Source: Paenibacillus sp. JCM 18996
Lineage (GTDB): Bacteria > Bacillota > Bacilli > Paenibacillales > NBRC-103111
Direction of reading: 5' to 3'
Length of the DNA stretch: 39,892 bases
Assembly: GCA_001313085.1 (NCBI GenBank)
Contig: BBFE01000042.1
Span: forward strand, 1-39,892
Of the stretch, positions 24,008 to 33,168 are shown in pieces. How positions within the stretch are numbered: the stretch's first letter is position 1; each line of letters opens with the position of its first letter. Position numbers and translations under genes: made by a program. The notes under the pieces were generated by a model that searched no databases, was not told the origin of the DNA, and saw only the letters and a program-made list of their open reading frames with translations.

Positions 24008-24506
24008 TTATTCAATTTCCGCCTCATAAAATGCTGTTGGAAAAAAAATGCCAAACATGACTCTTTCACTTACTTTTCTAAACCCTTGCATTTCATAAAA
24101 GCTGCACAATTTGGGTCTATCGGCAGCACAATCGAGCCTCAAATATGTCTTTTTTTAGACTCTTTGCTCGTTCCTTTGCCCAATGAACCATGTCTTTAGA
24201 TAACCCTTTGCTTGCATATTTCCTGCGTACGGCCAATTTGTGCAGAAAAAAAGAGAATCATTTCCGGAATCAGGCCAAAATGTCCTGTCTTCTTCCTGAA
24301 GGATCATCACTGCCGCCGCCTCTTTGTCTATATAAGCGATAAACAATTCCTCGATTGTATTATACTTCAGCAGATTTGCAGGGGAGAATTCACGGTCATT
24401 CCACATTTCCTTGCCTGCGTTTTTTTAGCCATAATGCGGCTTCCCTGAGAATTGCAAGAAAGTCCTCCAACTCATTTTCTGCAATATTCTTTATCGTCAG
24501 CTCCAT
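24008..24506 (-). CDS. GNAT-family N-acetyltransferase
   Basis: Acetyl-CoA-dependent acetyltransferase of about 160 residues, substrate unknown. The N-terminus reads MELTIKNIAENELEDFLAIL; the central strand is ELFIAYIDKEAAAVMILQEE. The acetyl-CoA loop is LAVRRKYAGKGLSKDMV, an RxxGxG/A match, followed by LRLDCAADRPKLCSFYEMQGF, the typical C-terminal GNAT strand and helix. It breaks at about 24427, 24246 and 24150, where A/T runs are too long. Ribosome site GAGGGAG lies six bases before ATG. It is a single-gene unit behind a promoter with an SOS box, so it may be DNA-damage inducible. Confidence 0.85.
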
Positions 24507-24533
24507 GGGAAACTCCCTCTAAGCACCACTATA

Positions 24534-24562
24534 ATTATAGAACAAGTGTTCGTAAATATCAA
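24534..24562 (-). promoter_or_regulatory. Promoter of the GNAT gene with a LexA/DinR SOS box in the spacer
   Basis: On the minus strand TTGATA (24557-24562) and TATAAT (24534-24539) are exactly 17 bases apart. The palindrome GAACAAGTGTTC (24541-24552 with flanking CG/A) fits GAAC-N4-GTTC, the core of the Firmicutes LexA box, and fills the spacer so that bound LexA would block polymerase. Confidence 0.75.
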
Positions 24563-24622
24563 GTGTGTAATTTGGTCTTACAAAAGGGGACCTTAAATCT
24601 CCCGATTAGTACTTTCTATCAC

Positions 24623-24747
24623 AATAAGAAAACCTCTATGGAGGCTATTCAAGGAGGAGCGACCGCGTTTTAAAGGCAGGTTTTCTTGGTAACACCATTT
24701 CGCTTTAATCCTTTAACAAACTTAAACTTTCTTTAACGTTAAAAAAA
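24623..24747 (-). repeat. Intergenic repeat, copy A
   Basis: Read on the minus strand it begins at the rpsD terminator T-tract with TTTAACGTTAAAGAAAG and ends with AGAGGTTTTCTTATT. It is about 85 percent identical by eye to copy B at 27308-27439 in opposite orientation. The inner part (AAGAAAACCT ... AGGTTTTCTT) can form a long hairpin. No coding potential. Confidence 0.8.
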
Positions 24748-24776
24748 GAGCGGCCCGCAAGGGTCGCTCTCTTAGT
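24741..24776 (-). terminator. rpsD terminator
   Basis: On the minus strand AGAGCGACCC and GGGCCGCTCT form the stem, followed by seven T that merge into repeat copy A. Confidence 0.8.
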
Positions 24777-24783
24777 TGAAAGA

Positions 24784-25383
24784 TTAACGGCTGTAGAACT
24801 CGACGATTTGCTTTTCGTCAATTTCAGCTGGAAGCTCAGCGCGCTCCGGAAGGCGCACGTATCTGCCTTCGACGGCGTTTTCGTTGAACTCAAGGTATGC
24901 AGGAAGGTAGTTGCGGTTAGCTATAGCTTCTTTGACCACGGAAAGGTTTCTGCTTCTTTCGCGTAGGCCGATTACGTCGCCTGTGTTCACGATGTAGGAA
25001 GCGATGTCCACTTTCTTGCCGTTGACGGTAACGTGTCCGTGAGATACCAATTGACGAGCGCCCGAACGGGAGTTGGACAATCCAAGACGGTACACCAGGT
25101 TGTCCAGACGGCTTTCCAGCAGCACCATGAAGTTCTCACCGGAAATACCTTGCATATGGGATGCTTTGGTGTACAGGTTGCGGAACTGCTTCTCGTTCAA
25201 ACCGTACATGTGGCGAAGCTTTTGCTTCTCTTGAAGCTGGATGCCGTAGTTGCTCATTTTCTTGCGCTGTCCCTGACCGTGTTGGCCCGGAGGGAAAGGA
25301 CGCTTCAATTCTTTGCCTGTGCCGCTTAGTGAAATTCCAAGACGACGGCTTAGTTTAAATTTAGGACCAGTGTAACGTGACAT
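24784..25383 (-). CDS. rpsD: 30S ribosomal protein S4
   Basis: Primary 16S rRNA-binding protein of the small subunit and, in Bacillus, a repressor of its own mRNA. The start [16 protein letters not shown] is the canonical N-terminus; the cysteine zinc motif of some S4 proteins is absent. The S4 RNA-binding domain covers [34 protein letters not shown]. 199 residues, intact frame and no A/T run long enough to be affected. The open frame continues upstream to 25548 but AAGGAG sits ten bases before 25383, and family alignment fixes the start there. Confidence 0.97.
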   Translation of the reverse strand: MSRYTGPKFKLSRRLGISLSGTGKELKRPFPPGQHGQGQRKKMSNYGIQLQEKQKLRHMYGLNEKQFRNLYTKASHMQGISGENFMVLLESRLDNLVYRLGLSNSRSGARQLVSHGHVTVNGKKVDIASYIVNTGDVIGLRERSRNLSVVKEAIANRNYLPAYLEFNENAVEGRYVRLPERAELPAEIDEKQIVEFYSR

Positions 25384-25583
25384 GTATGAGTTACTCCTTT
25401 TGCAATGTAATGTTGTATTTGTTGTTTTCAATCGAATAGGTTGTGTGGTTATATGCCCGACTTTGTTTATGACAACGGTGGAACCGTCGTACCTGACAAG
25501 CTTTTCAGCCGCTGTCTTGCCAGCAACAAAATCAGTGAGGGTGTTCATAGAATCACACGAAATAAAATTGCTTGTACTCGACT
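25384..25583 (-). promoter_or_regulatory. Long 5' leader of rpsD, possible S4 autoregulatory leader
   Basis: About 200 untranslated bases separate the promoter from the rpsD start. In Bacillus subtilis S4 represses rpsD through a structured leader of this kind. I did not fold it, so the assignment rests on position and length. Confidence 0.4.
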
Positions 25584-25589
25584 TCTTAT

Positions 25590-25617
25590 TTTATAAGATA
25601 AACAAGGTTAATGTCAA
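25590..25617 (-). promoter_or_regulatory. Promoter of rpsD
   Basis: On the minus strand TTGACA (25612-25617) and TATAAA (25590-25595) are 16 bases apart in an A/T-rich context. Confidence 0.65.
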
Positions 25618-25811
25618 GCTAACAAGCAGGCATTTTTTTCTAAAGGGGAAAATGCCTGCAAGTGCGTCTGGAATGCGTCTGGTGGAGGTTTTCGTATTTT
25701 TTCGGGATTAATGATACAATAAGCGTGAAAGAACATCATCGGTACATAATGGTATCAGTTTGGAAAGGCTTTCATTCTGTGAGCCATCAATTTACTAATG
25801 GAGGTTGGGGT

Positions 25812-26930
25812 ATGAGAGACCCACGTTTAAAGCAGCTCGCCAAAAAAATATTGTGAACTATTCTCTCGGGGTTAAGCCGGGCGAGAAGGTGCTTGTGGAA
25901 ATGTACGGTTCCGAAAGGGAGATCGTCAAGTGTCTGGTGGAGGAGGTGGCCGCCGCCGGGGGGTTCCCTTATGTGCAGTTTGTGGACCATTCGGTGCTGG
26001 CACGGGTGATTGGCGGGGCGACCAAGGACCAGATCGAGCAGTGGCCGAGATCGACCTGGGCCTGATGAAGGAAATGGATTGCTATATCGGGCTGCGGGCG
26101 GGAGAGAATGTAAATGAGCTTTCGGCTGTGCCGGATGACAAGATGAAGCTCTATGAACTGTATTACAGCAAGCCTGTACATCTGGAGCAAAGGGTCAAGC
26201 ACACCCGATGGGTCGTGCTGCGTTATCCCAACGCGTCCATGCTCAGCTGGCCAATACTAGCACGGAAGAGTTCGAGGATTTTTATTTTAACGTATGCAAT
26301 CTCGACTACAGCAAAATGTCCAAAGCGATGGATCCGCTCAAGACTTTAATGGATCGGACGGACAAAGTGCGAATCGTTTCGCCTGGAACCGATCTTACTT
26401 TTTTTTCCATCAAAGGAATCGGGTCGGTGAAATGCGAGGGCCACAGGAACATTCCGGACGGAGAGCTGTATACGGCTCCTGTGCGGGATTCCGTCAACGG
26501 GACCCTCTCTTACAATACTACATCCGTGTACAAAGGAACGGTCTTTGAGAATATCGTGTTCGAATTCGAGAACGGTAAAATCGTGAAAGCCGCTTCGAAC
26601 CATACGGATAAAATCAACGATGTGCTGGATTCGGATGAAGGAGCAAGATACATCGGGGAGTTCAGTTTGGGCTTCAATCCATATATCCTGCATCCGATGA
26701 AAGATACGCTGTTTGACGAGAAGATCGACGGCAGTCTGCATTTTACCCCCGGCCAAGCCTACAAGGAAGCGGATAACGGAAACCGTTCCAACGTGCACTG
26801 GGATTTGGTGCTTATCCAGAGACCGGAATACGGCGGGGGAGAGATTTATTTTGACGATGTGCTGGTCCGCAAGGACGGCCGCTTCGTGCTGGACGAGCTG
26901 GCGGGGTTGAATCCGGAGAATTTGAAGTGA
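25812..26930 (+). CDS. M29-family aminopeptidase (AmpS/PepS type)
   Basis: Metal-dependent cytoplasmic aminopeptidase of about 372 residues. Metal-ligand regions typical of M29 are visible: the Glu in [14 protein letters not shown], the Glu in [11 protein letters not shown], the His and Asp in GSLHFTPG and NVHWDLVLI, and the final [12 protein letters not shown]. Start ATG follows GGAGGTTGGGG. Breaks near 25846, 26043 and 26236; at 26398 an eight-T run gives LTFFSIKG where relatives have LTFSIKG, a three-base insertion that leaves the frame intact. It is a monocistronic-looking gene divergent from rpsD. Confidence 0.9.
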
Positions 26931-27017
26931 GAAATAGTAGTTGCAAAATGACGGCCAGACCATGTATCATAATATTACCAATAAGGTTCAGCAGGAACCA
27001 TAACGGAGGGATTACTT

Positions 27018-27265
27018 ATGACAAACTCTAACAACGCAGCTATCGTAGAAATCTCACAAACCGCGAATCGTTTCCGGTCTTCCATCGTATTGCAATATGA
27101 GAACAAATACATCGATGTGAAGAGCATTCTCGCTTGTTCACTACTTTGGTCAGCTCCAGCCAGTACGACCTTCACGTGCATGGTCCTGATGCGGAAGAAG
27201 CGAAAGCGGCTATGGCCGAGGTGTTCGAGAAGCACAACCTGAAAATCAACAATATCATCGACTGA
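27018..27265 (+). CDS. HPr/Crh-like protein lacking the phospho-histidine loop
   Basis: 82 residues after restoring one G near 27131 (KSILGLFTTLVSSS). The stretch from ANRFRSSIVL to VKSILGL aligns with Crh/HPr (ANRFTSDVFL ... AKSIMGLMSL), including the serine equivalent to regulatory Ser46, and the C-terminal helix AEEAKAAMAEVFEKHNL fits the fold. The N-terminus MTNSNNAAIVEISQ replaces the first strand and the HARPA loop, so there is no His15 equivalent and no Arg17. The start is firm: CGGAGGG lies before the ATG and an in-frame stop lies upstream. It cannot act as a normal PTS phosphocarrier. A Crh-like regulatory role with CcpA is possible but inferred. Confidence 0.72.
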
Positions 27266-27279
27266 GCTAAAATAACGCA

Positions 27280-27316
27280 AAAAAGCATTTTCCCCCGCGG
27301 AAGATGCTTTTTTTTA
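27280..27316 (+). terminator. Terminator of the HPr-like gene
   Basis: AAAAAGCATTTTCC and the GGAAGATGCTTTTT side form the stem, ending in eight T that merge into repeat copy B. Confidence 0.75.
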
Positions 27317-27439
27317 ACGTTAAAGAAAGTTTAAGTTCGCTAAAGGATTAAAGTGAAATGAAACTTTGTTTACCAAGAAAACCTACCTTTAAATCGCGGT
27401 CGCTCATCCTAGAATGGCCTCGATAGAGGTTTTCTTATT
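27308..27439 (+). repeat. Intergenic repeat, copy B
   Basis: Begins at the terminator T-tract with TTTAACGTTAAAGAAAG and ends with AGAGGTTTTCTTATT. It pairs with copy A (24623-24747) in inverted orientation; together they flank rpsD, the aminopeptidase and the HPr-like gene. Copy B has about six extra bases in the middle (GAAACTTTG region). The last arm plus the T run after it could itself terminate transcription. Confidence 0.8.
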
Positions 27440-27546
27440 TTTTTCACCCGATTCGGGGGTAGTCTCTCTTGTGAATTTGTTAATTTTCGACTAAACTAAG
27501 CTTATGGAATGAAAGGACGCCACCAGTACAGGAGGGGGGTAGCAAC

Positions 27547-27831
27547 ATGTCTTCATCGGAGTTAATTATTAACTTAAATCTTAAAGCCATTACTCTTCTT
27601 CAGGAAGATGCTGATAAAATAGCCAAGTTAATCGAAGTGCAAATGGAGAATTTGACCACCCGCCAGTGTCCGCTGTACGAGGAAGTGCTGGATACACAAA
27701 TGTACGGGTTGTCCAGAGAAGTCGATTTTGCGGTCAGGGCAGGGCTTATTTCAGAAATGGCAGGCAAAGAGCTTCTAAGCGGCTTGGAAAGAAACCTGGC
27801 GCAGCTTTATGAAGCGATGGGAAAGGAGTAG
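27547..27831 (+). CDS. ylaN: YlaN family protein (DUF1507/UPF0358)
   Basis: 94 residues, intact. It matches YlaN along its length: [44 protein letters not shown] and [18 protein letters not shown]. In Bacillus subtilis and Staphylococcus, YlaN is linked to iron homeostasis and the Fur regulator. Start ATG follows GGAGGGGGG. In B. subtilis ylaN is next to ftsW; here ftsW is 1.8 kb away with two genes between. Confidence 0.93.
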   Translation: MSSSELIINLNLKAITLLQEDADKIAKLIEVQMENLTTRQCPLYEEVLDTQMYGLSREVDFAVRAGLISEMAGKELLSGLERNLAQLYEAMGKE

Positions 27832-27850
27832 CCTTCGGGCTGCTTTTTTT
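27827..27850 (+). terminator. ylaN terminator
   Basis: AGTAGCC, a TTCG tetraloop and GGCTGCT form a short stem followed by a T run; the stem overlaps the stop codon. Confidence 0.7.
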
Positions 27851-27872
27851 TGTCGATTAAATGTTATAATAT

Positions 27873-28955
27873 TTACACCAGGAAGAATACAAGCCCCAAG
27901 ATCGAGTAAACCGTCAAAAGCAAAACACCCTCAAACCAATTGGTCGAGCCGTCCCTGGAAATTGCCGTGGCTATGAACACCGAGACGGCGATTGCCGCAA
28001 TCTCATAGTTGGTGAATACGATATCCATCGTATGGCCGAAAAAAGAAGCTTATGATCACCAACACGGGAGCTACAAAAAGCGCAATTTGCAAAGAGCTGC
28101 CGATGGCAATTTCTACCGCTGCGCCCATCCGGTTCTTCAAAGCGAGCAGGACGGCTGCGCTGTGTTCCGCGGCGTTGCCGATGATGGCGATCAGGAAGCC
28201 CCCCACGAAAAGCTCCGACAGCCCGAAGCTGTTAGCGAAATCTTCCACCGTGCCGACGAGCCACTCACTTAGAAAAGCGACCATCACTGTAGAGAGAACC
28301 AGGTATAAAACCGAGACGAATTTGGACCACTGCGGTTCGTGCACCTCATCTTCCAGCACGATACCGGGTATCTCGGATTCGTTCTGTTCTTCGCCCAGCT
28401 CCTTTTTTTTGTGAGTGATCATGGAGAAAACCAGCCACAATAAGTAGGCGGCAATCAGGATCCCTGCGACCGTCACACTCATCAGCTTCGTCTCTCTAGT
28501 CGTCAAGCTCCCGACAAAGGTCGCCGGTATGAACAGGGAAATGACGGCCAGCAGCATTAATGAAGCGTTATGGACGGCCAGTTTCACGTTGAAATTTTGC
28601 TCTTTGTATTTGAGGCCGCCCAGAAACACGCTAAGCCCGAGCACGAGCAGCAGGTTTCCGATGATGGAGCCTGTGATGCTGGCTTTTACGATACTGAACA
28701 ATCCGTCCTTGATGAGGAAAATAGCGATAATGAGCTCCGCTGCGTTACCGAAGGTTGCGCTGAGAAAACCGCCCATGCGTTCGCCGGCGTAATGGGCTAC
28801 GCTCTCCGTCGCTTTTCCCAGAAAAGCGGCTACAAACACAACGGATATACAGCAAATCGAAAATTGCACCGCCGTGGGCATATGTGTGTAGTGGGCCAAT
28901 GCGCTGAGCACGAAAGTGGCGATAAGTCCGATATTGAAAGCATGTTTTTTTTCAC
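27873..28955 (-). CDS. Ca2+/H+ antiporter (CAX/ChaA family)
   Basis: Membrane cation exchanger of about 360 residues with ten or eleven hydrophobic segments. It carries the two alpha-repeat signatures FGNAAELIIAIF and IGNAAEHSAAVLLA, whose acidic residues bind calcium. An acidic loop (HKKKELGEEQNESEIPG) separates the two halves. I place the start at GTG 28955 (VKKHAFNIGLIATF), eight bases after AGGAGG; trimming the eight-A run at the start from eight to six makes this frame continuous. One more break near 28040 (FFFGHTMDI when trimmed); the C-terminus is VYSILGLVFFLV. Confidence 0.88.
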
Positions 28956-29193
28956 GGCAAGTTCCTCCTGAGCTTAGTAGTGCCTGGATAAGATTTCCTC
29001 GAGAAAGCAAGAAAACTTTCTTTACTATACCTCATCTTTTTTTCTTCTATGTAAATAATTATGCCGTTCTTGTTTAGTTAACCGGAAACAACTTGAATTA
29101 ATCTTGGCCAAAATCAACTTCAAGCAGCCGGTATTGCGTTCATGCCTGCCAATTATTACAATAAGAGTATATTCACCCAAAGGAGCTGATCCC

Positions 29194-29576
29194 ATGTCCG
29201 ACTCGTTGCAAACCGGCTGATCCGTATTTCCGATGATGTTGTTGCAACCATTGCCGGCTTAGCCGCATTGGAGACATCCGGCATCGCAGCCATGTCCGGA
29301 GGAGTATCCGAAGGCTTGGCCAAGAAGTTGAGCGGCAAGAATGTTCAAAAGGGAGTATCTGTGGAAGTGGGACAGCTTGAGGCGGCGATCGACCTTAGAG
29401 TAGTGGTCACCTACGGCAGCAAAGTTCATCAGGTTTGCAGCGAGCTGCAACAGAACGTAAGGGAAGCGGTTGAAAATATGACCGGTCTGCGCGTGGTGGA
29501 AGTGAATGTCAAGGTGGAAGGTGTGGCCTTTCCGGAAGAAGAGGCCCGTGTGGACGACGCGCTCCGGGTGAAATAG
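29194..29576 (+). CDS. Asp23/Gls24 family envelope stress protein
   Basis: About 127 residues. The start MSDSLQNRLIRISDDVVATIAGLAALE requires restoring one base near 29213; ribosome site AAGGAGC lies upstream. The body has the family core GLAALETSGIAAMSG, GQLEAAIDLRVVVTYG and VREAVENMTGLRVVEVNVKVEGV. Cytoplasmic, membrane-associated in relatives via a partner. It is divergent from the antiporter gene and convergent with ftsW. Confidence 0.87.
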
Positions 29577-29584
29577 CGCGGGCA

Positions 29585-29626
29585 CAAAGAAAGGAACTTT
29601 CCTAAGCAGGATAGTTCCTTTCTTGT
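29585..29626. terminator. Shared terminator of the asp23-like and ftsW genes
   Basis: AAGAAAGGAACT pairs with AGTTCCTTTCTT around a 14-base loop; it overlaps the ftsW stop codon and lies between convergent genes. Confidence 0.7.
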
Positions 29627-30750
29627 TCTTTTGGCGATTGCCGGTTTTCCAGCTGGTCGAGCCGGCTTTGTTCCCTGGAAATGCTGAGCAGGATGCCGAC
29701 GCACATAAAGGAAACGACCATTGAAGTACCGCCGTAACTGATAAACGGCAGAGTCACCCCAGTCATAGGAATCGCCCCGGTGACCCCTCCGATATTAATG
29801 AACACCTGGATCGCGAACATTCCGACAATGCCCACGCCCGTCATCATACCGAAAGTATCGCGGCACCTCAAGGAGACGATAATACCGCGCCAGAACAGGA
29901 TCAGATAGCGAGCAGCAGCCCGGAGCTGCCGATAAAGCCAAATTCCTCCCCAATAATCGCAAAGATAAAATCGTTATAGGGAAAGGCAGATAATGCAGCT
30001 TCTGGATGCCCTTTCCGAACCCTGCCCCTGTCAGCCGCCGTGTCCGAACGCATACAGCGCCTGGATCAATTGATAGCCCGTCCCTTGAGGGTCGGCCCAT
30101 GGGTTTAGATAAGCGGTAATCCGATCCTTCCGGTGGCCCGTGAGAAAAAAAGGAGCCGAGCGTGGCCAGCCCCATTCCTCCCAGAAATAGATGCCTGAGG
30201 TTCGCTCCGCCAGACACGATAACTACAAGACCGCCTCCTACCAGAATACAGGCCGATCCGAAGTCGGGCTGAATCATAATCAGCGCGGCTACGAATAAAA
30301 GGATGCACAGCACGGGAAGCAGGCCTTTTTTTGAACTCTTTGAACTTGTCACCCTTTTTTTGGAGATTAGCGCGGCCAAATAAAGAATAACAGCCAGCTT
30401 TGCGAGCTCCGCCGGCTGAAGGTTGAAGGGGCCCAGCACAAACCAGGATTTGGCTCCGTTGTAATAGGTACCGAAGAAAGGGAGCATTAAAAGCAAAAAA
30501 AAGTGACAAACAGAAAAAAAACGGTTTGACCAGCTTTTTTGATTTTGGCGAATTGCATATTCATTAAGGTTAACATGATGATCAGTCCAACAATAATATA
30601 GACAGCGTTCCTCTGGGACAGAAACCAAGGCCCTTGTTTGGGGAACAACACGGAACTGGCGCTGAATACCATGGCAAAACCGAAGATGGCCAGTACGATT
30701 GTGACAAACAGGAGGGCGAAGTCAGGCGTTCCTCTTGGAGCAGCTTTCAT
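29602..30750 (-). CDS. ftsW: FtsW/RodA/SpoVE family peptidoglycan polymerase
   Basis: SEDS-family membrane glycosyltransferase that polymerises lipid II, partnering a class B PBP. About 380 residues and ten transmembrane helices. Motifs: VFSASSV near the N-terminus, [22 protein letters not shown] (ending in the family PAE-KL), [16 protein letters not shown] with the catalytic Asp, and [11 protein letters not shown] at the C-terminus. It overlaps the yugN-like gene by four bases (ATGA), implying coupled translation. Frame breaks near 30505, 30345, 30330, 30150, 30050, 29980 and 29890; the first four are long A/T runs. SpoVE and RodA are alternatives, but a ylaN-ftsW neighbourhood favours FtsW. 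Confidence 0.88.
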
Positions 30751-31109
30751 GCAGCCGCCTTATTGGGAAAGCTTCTTTTTTTCAACTCGGACAAGGTTTG
30801 CTGCGCCTTCGACATGACATTCTGCGGAATCGGAGAATCGTAGTCGAGCCCGTGCGGGAAGGAAGTCACTCCCATGTATACGTCTTCAATATTAAGGAGG
30901 GCATCAGGAGATTCCAGCTTGCCGGACTCCGCGCGTGTATTTATACGCAGGTAGTATTCCTCCTTGCTCGCTTGTTCGACCAGTTTCAAATCGTATGTAG
31001 CGCGATAATATTCCCACTGCCAACGCACAAAGCCCAGGCTGCCCATTACTTCGTCCATATAGGCAAGATCGCTTTTCATTCCTGTCAAACCGCTATTTTC
31101 AATAATCAC
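30747..31109 (-). CDS. YugN-like family protein
   Basis: About 120 residues. I place the start at GTG 31109 (MIIENSGLTGMKSDLAYMDEVMGSLGF), eight bases after AGGAGG; the open frame continues upstream to 31283 but that part has no family likeness. YYLRINTRAESGKLESPDALLNIEDVYMG and FPHGLDYDSPIPQNV match the YugN-like family, whose function is not known. The TGA overlaps the ftsW ATG, so both are one operon. Confidence 0.82.
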   Translation of the reverse strand: MIIENSGLTGMKSDLAYMDEVMGSLGFVRWQWEYYRATYDLKLVEQASKEEYYLRINTRAESGKLESPDALLNIEDVYMGVTSFPHGLDYDSPIPQNVMSKAQQTLSELKKRSFPNKAAA

Positions 31110-31345
31110 AATCTTTTCCTCCTGATAGGTTAGGTTAATTTTCCACCGGATGCGTGAAGTTCCTTTACTCATGATAGTATGTTTTGGACTGATTCGCAAG
31201 ACACTGCCAGTATGGGAGTTGACGGAAAATATGAACTTCTTGTGTCCAGCGAAAGCTTTGGCCTGGATGCAATCCCGATACATATTTTGTTATAATATAA
31301 TAGATTTTACATTCGGGAAACTTGTATAAAGAGGAGGGAAAGTGC

Positions 31346-32527
31346 TTGAGCAGATACCATAGGGAAGTAGATTCGATGTTCCCGCAAACCGTAGAGTGGC
31401 GCAGAGCTCTCCATCGGAATCCGGAGCTTTCTTTCCACGAAAGCCGGACGTCGGCGTTTGTCGCGGAGCGCTTGCAGGCGTGGGGGCTTGAGGTCCGAAC
31501 CGGCGTTGGAGGGCATGGGGTCGTGGGCAGGCTTCACGGCTCGGAACCCGGCAAGACCGTCGCTTTAAGGGCCGATCTTGATGCGCTTCCTATACAGGAT
31601 GAAAAGCACTGTGATTACGCCTCTGAGGTGCCGGGTGTTATGCATGCGTGCGGCCACGACGCCCATACATCCGCCCTTTTGACGGCAGCGAAAATATTAA
31701 GCGAGGCGAGGAATGAATGGAAGGGGACGGTTGTCTTTCTGTTCCAGCCTGCAGAAGAGGTGACTCCCGGCGGGGCCAAATCGATGATTGAAGACGGCGC
31801 GCTGGATGGGGTCGAAGCCGTGTACGGGGTCCATCTATGGACACCTTTCCAAGCGGGAACAGTGTTCAGTCCGGCCGGGCCGATGATGGCTTCCGCAGAC
31901 GAATTCGTTATCAATATCAAAGGAAAGGGGGGCCATGCAGGGCTTCCTCACGAAACAATCGATACGATCCTGGTCGGCTCTCAATTTGTCACGAATCTGC
32001 AGACGATTGTCTCACGCAGAGTCAATCCGATCGAGCCTTGCGTCGTATCCGTCGGGACCTTCCAAGCAGGGAACAGCTTTAATGTCATTGCGGAAACATG
32101 CACGCTTAAAGGCACGGTGAGAACTTACAACGACGGGCTGCGCCATGTGATAAAAGAGCAGATAGAAGAAACTCTTTCGGGGATATGCTCGATGTACGGA
32201 GCAGAGTACAGTATAGATTATAAAATGGGCTATCCTCCGCTTATCAATCACGCCGGTGAGGCGGAACGCTGCCGCAGAGTTGCCGGCCGGCTGTTCGGGG
32301 AAGCGAATCTTCTGCAAGCACAGCCGGTGATGGCTGCCGAGGATTTTGCCTACTATTTAAAAGAAGTCCCTGGATGCTTTATGTTTGTCGGAGCGCGGAA
32401 CGAGGATGAGGCAACCCAATACTCCCACCACCATCCGAAATTCGATATTGACGAACAATCGATGAAAGGCGCGGCCAAGCTTTTGTTCGATATGGCTCTG
32501 GATTATTTGGGCGAAGCAGCGGTTTAA
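31346..32527 (+). CDS. M20-family amidohydrolase (hippurate/N-acetyl-diaminopimelate deacetylase-like)
   Basis: Zinc aminoacylase of 393 residues with an intact frame. Metal and catalytic motifs: RADLDALPI, MHACGHDAHTSALL, LFQPAEEVTPGGA, GGHAGLPHETID and MAAEDFAYYL. The lid domain covers the segment after GKGGHAG. I choose TTG 31346, seven bases after GAGGAGGG, over the ATG at 31322 that lacks a ribosome site. A TATAAT at 31291-31296 may be its -10. The substrate could be N-acyl amino acids, including N-acetyl-diaminopimelate; the family is too broad to decide. Confidence 0.9.
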   Translation: MSRYHREVDSMFPQTVEWRRALHRNPELSFHESRTSAFVAERLQAWGLEVRTGVGGHGVVGRLHGSEPGKTVALRADLDALPIQDEKHCDYASEVPGVMHACGHDAHTSALLTAAKILSEARNEWKGTVVFLFQPAEEVTPGGAKSMIEDGALDGVEAVYGVHLWTPFQAGTVFSPAGPMMASADEFVINIKGKGGHAGLPHETIDTILVGSQFVTNLQTIVSRRVNPIEPCVVSVGTFQAGNSFNVIAETCTLKGTVRTYNDGLRHVIKEQIEETLSGICSMYGAEYSIDYKMGYPPLINHAGEAERCRRVAGRLFGEANLLQAQPVMAAEDFAYYLKEVPGCFMFVGARNEDEATQYSHHHPKFDIDEQSMKGAAKLLFDMALDYLGEAAV

Positions 32528-32627
32528 ATGCGGTCCTTGCCTCCGGAACGAATTTTTTTTCAGCTTCCTGGAGAACCTAACCCATACGCAAAGCAAGCTA
32601 ATAACCGATGCGGAGGGATTTTTTTTC

Positions 32628-33066
32628 TTGAAAACATTAAGAGACATCATGACCAAGGACTGCGTAACCGTTACAGTGAAGGACAATATTTATGAAATCG
32701 CGGTAAAAAATGGCCAAGAACGACATCGGCTTCGTGCCCGTGGTGGAAGAGAACAGCTCCAAACTGATCGGCGTGGTCACTGACCGTGACCTTGTCATCC
32801 GCGGCTATGCGGAGAAGCACTCCGGTTCGTCGTCGGTAAAGGACGTAATGAGCGACAATATCGTCTCCGCCTCGCCCGGCACTTCAACTGATGAAGCCGC
32901 GCGGCTGATGGCGCAGCACCAAATCCGGCGCCTGCCGGTTGTCGAGAACGGGAATCTGGTGGGCGTGGTCGCTATCGGCGATCTGGCGGTGAGAAGCAGC
33001 CTCGAGGATGAAGCAGGGGAAGCGTTAAGCGTCATTTCCGAAGAACATCATCATACTCTTCATTAA
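32628..33066 (+). CDS. CBS-domain pair protein (YhcV-like)
   Basis: About 145 residues made of two CBS domains and a short His-rich tail (EEHHHTLH). Start TTG gives MKTLRDIMTKDCVTVTVKDN, with CGGAGGGA upstream. One break at 32705 (six A for five, AVKMAKNDIGFVPVV when trimmed). The second CBS repeats the pattern: VKDVMSDNIVSASPGTSTDEAARLM. CBS pairs bind adenine nucleotides and regulate partners; no partner is visible here. AcuB also has CBS domains, but this one lacks the ACT tail of AcuB. Confidence 0.88.
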
Positions 33067-33075
33067 GTAACAAAG

Positions 33076-33107
33076 CCTCTACCAGAGCCATTCTAGGATG
33101 AGCGACC
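33076..33107 (+). repeat. Fragment of the intergenic repeat, copy C
   Basis: About 32 bases match the core of copy B read on the opposite strand (CCATTCTAGGATGAGCGACC is identical). The flanking arms are missing. It lies between the CBS gene and its terminator. Confidence 0.7.
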
Positions 33108-33120
33108 ATAAACATTAAGC

Positions 33121-33150
33121 AAAAGGAAGGCAGGCGGCCTTCCTTTTTTG
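33121..33150. terminator. Terminator between the CBS and nucleotidase genes
   Basis: AAAAGGAAGGC pairs with GGCCTTCCTTTTTT across a short loop; T-tract on the plus strand and A-rich left arm for the minus strand. Confidence 0.8.
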
Positions 33151-33168
33151 CTGATCTTGCGGCGGAAA

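Noticed and set aside
32628..33066. CBS-pair protein as AcuB
   Set aside because: It has only the two CBS domains and a His-rich tail, without the ACT-type C-terminus of AcuB, and is far from acsA.
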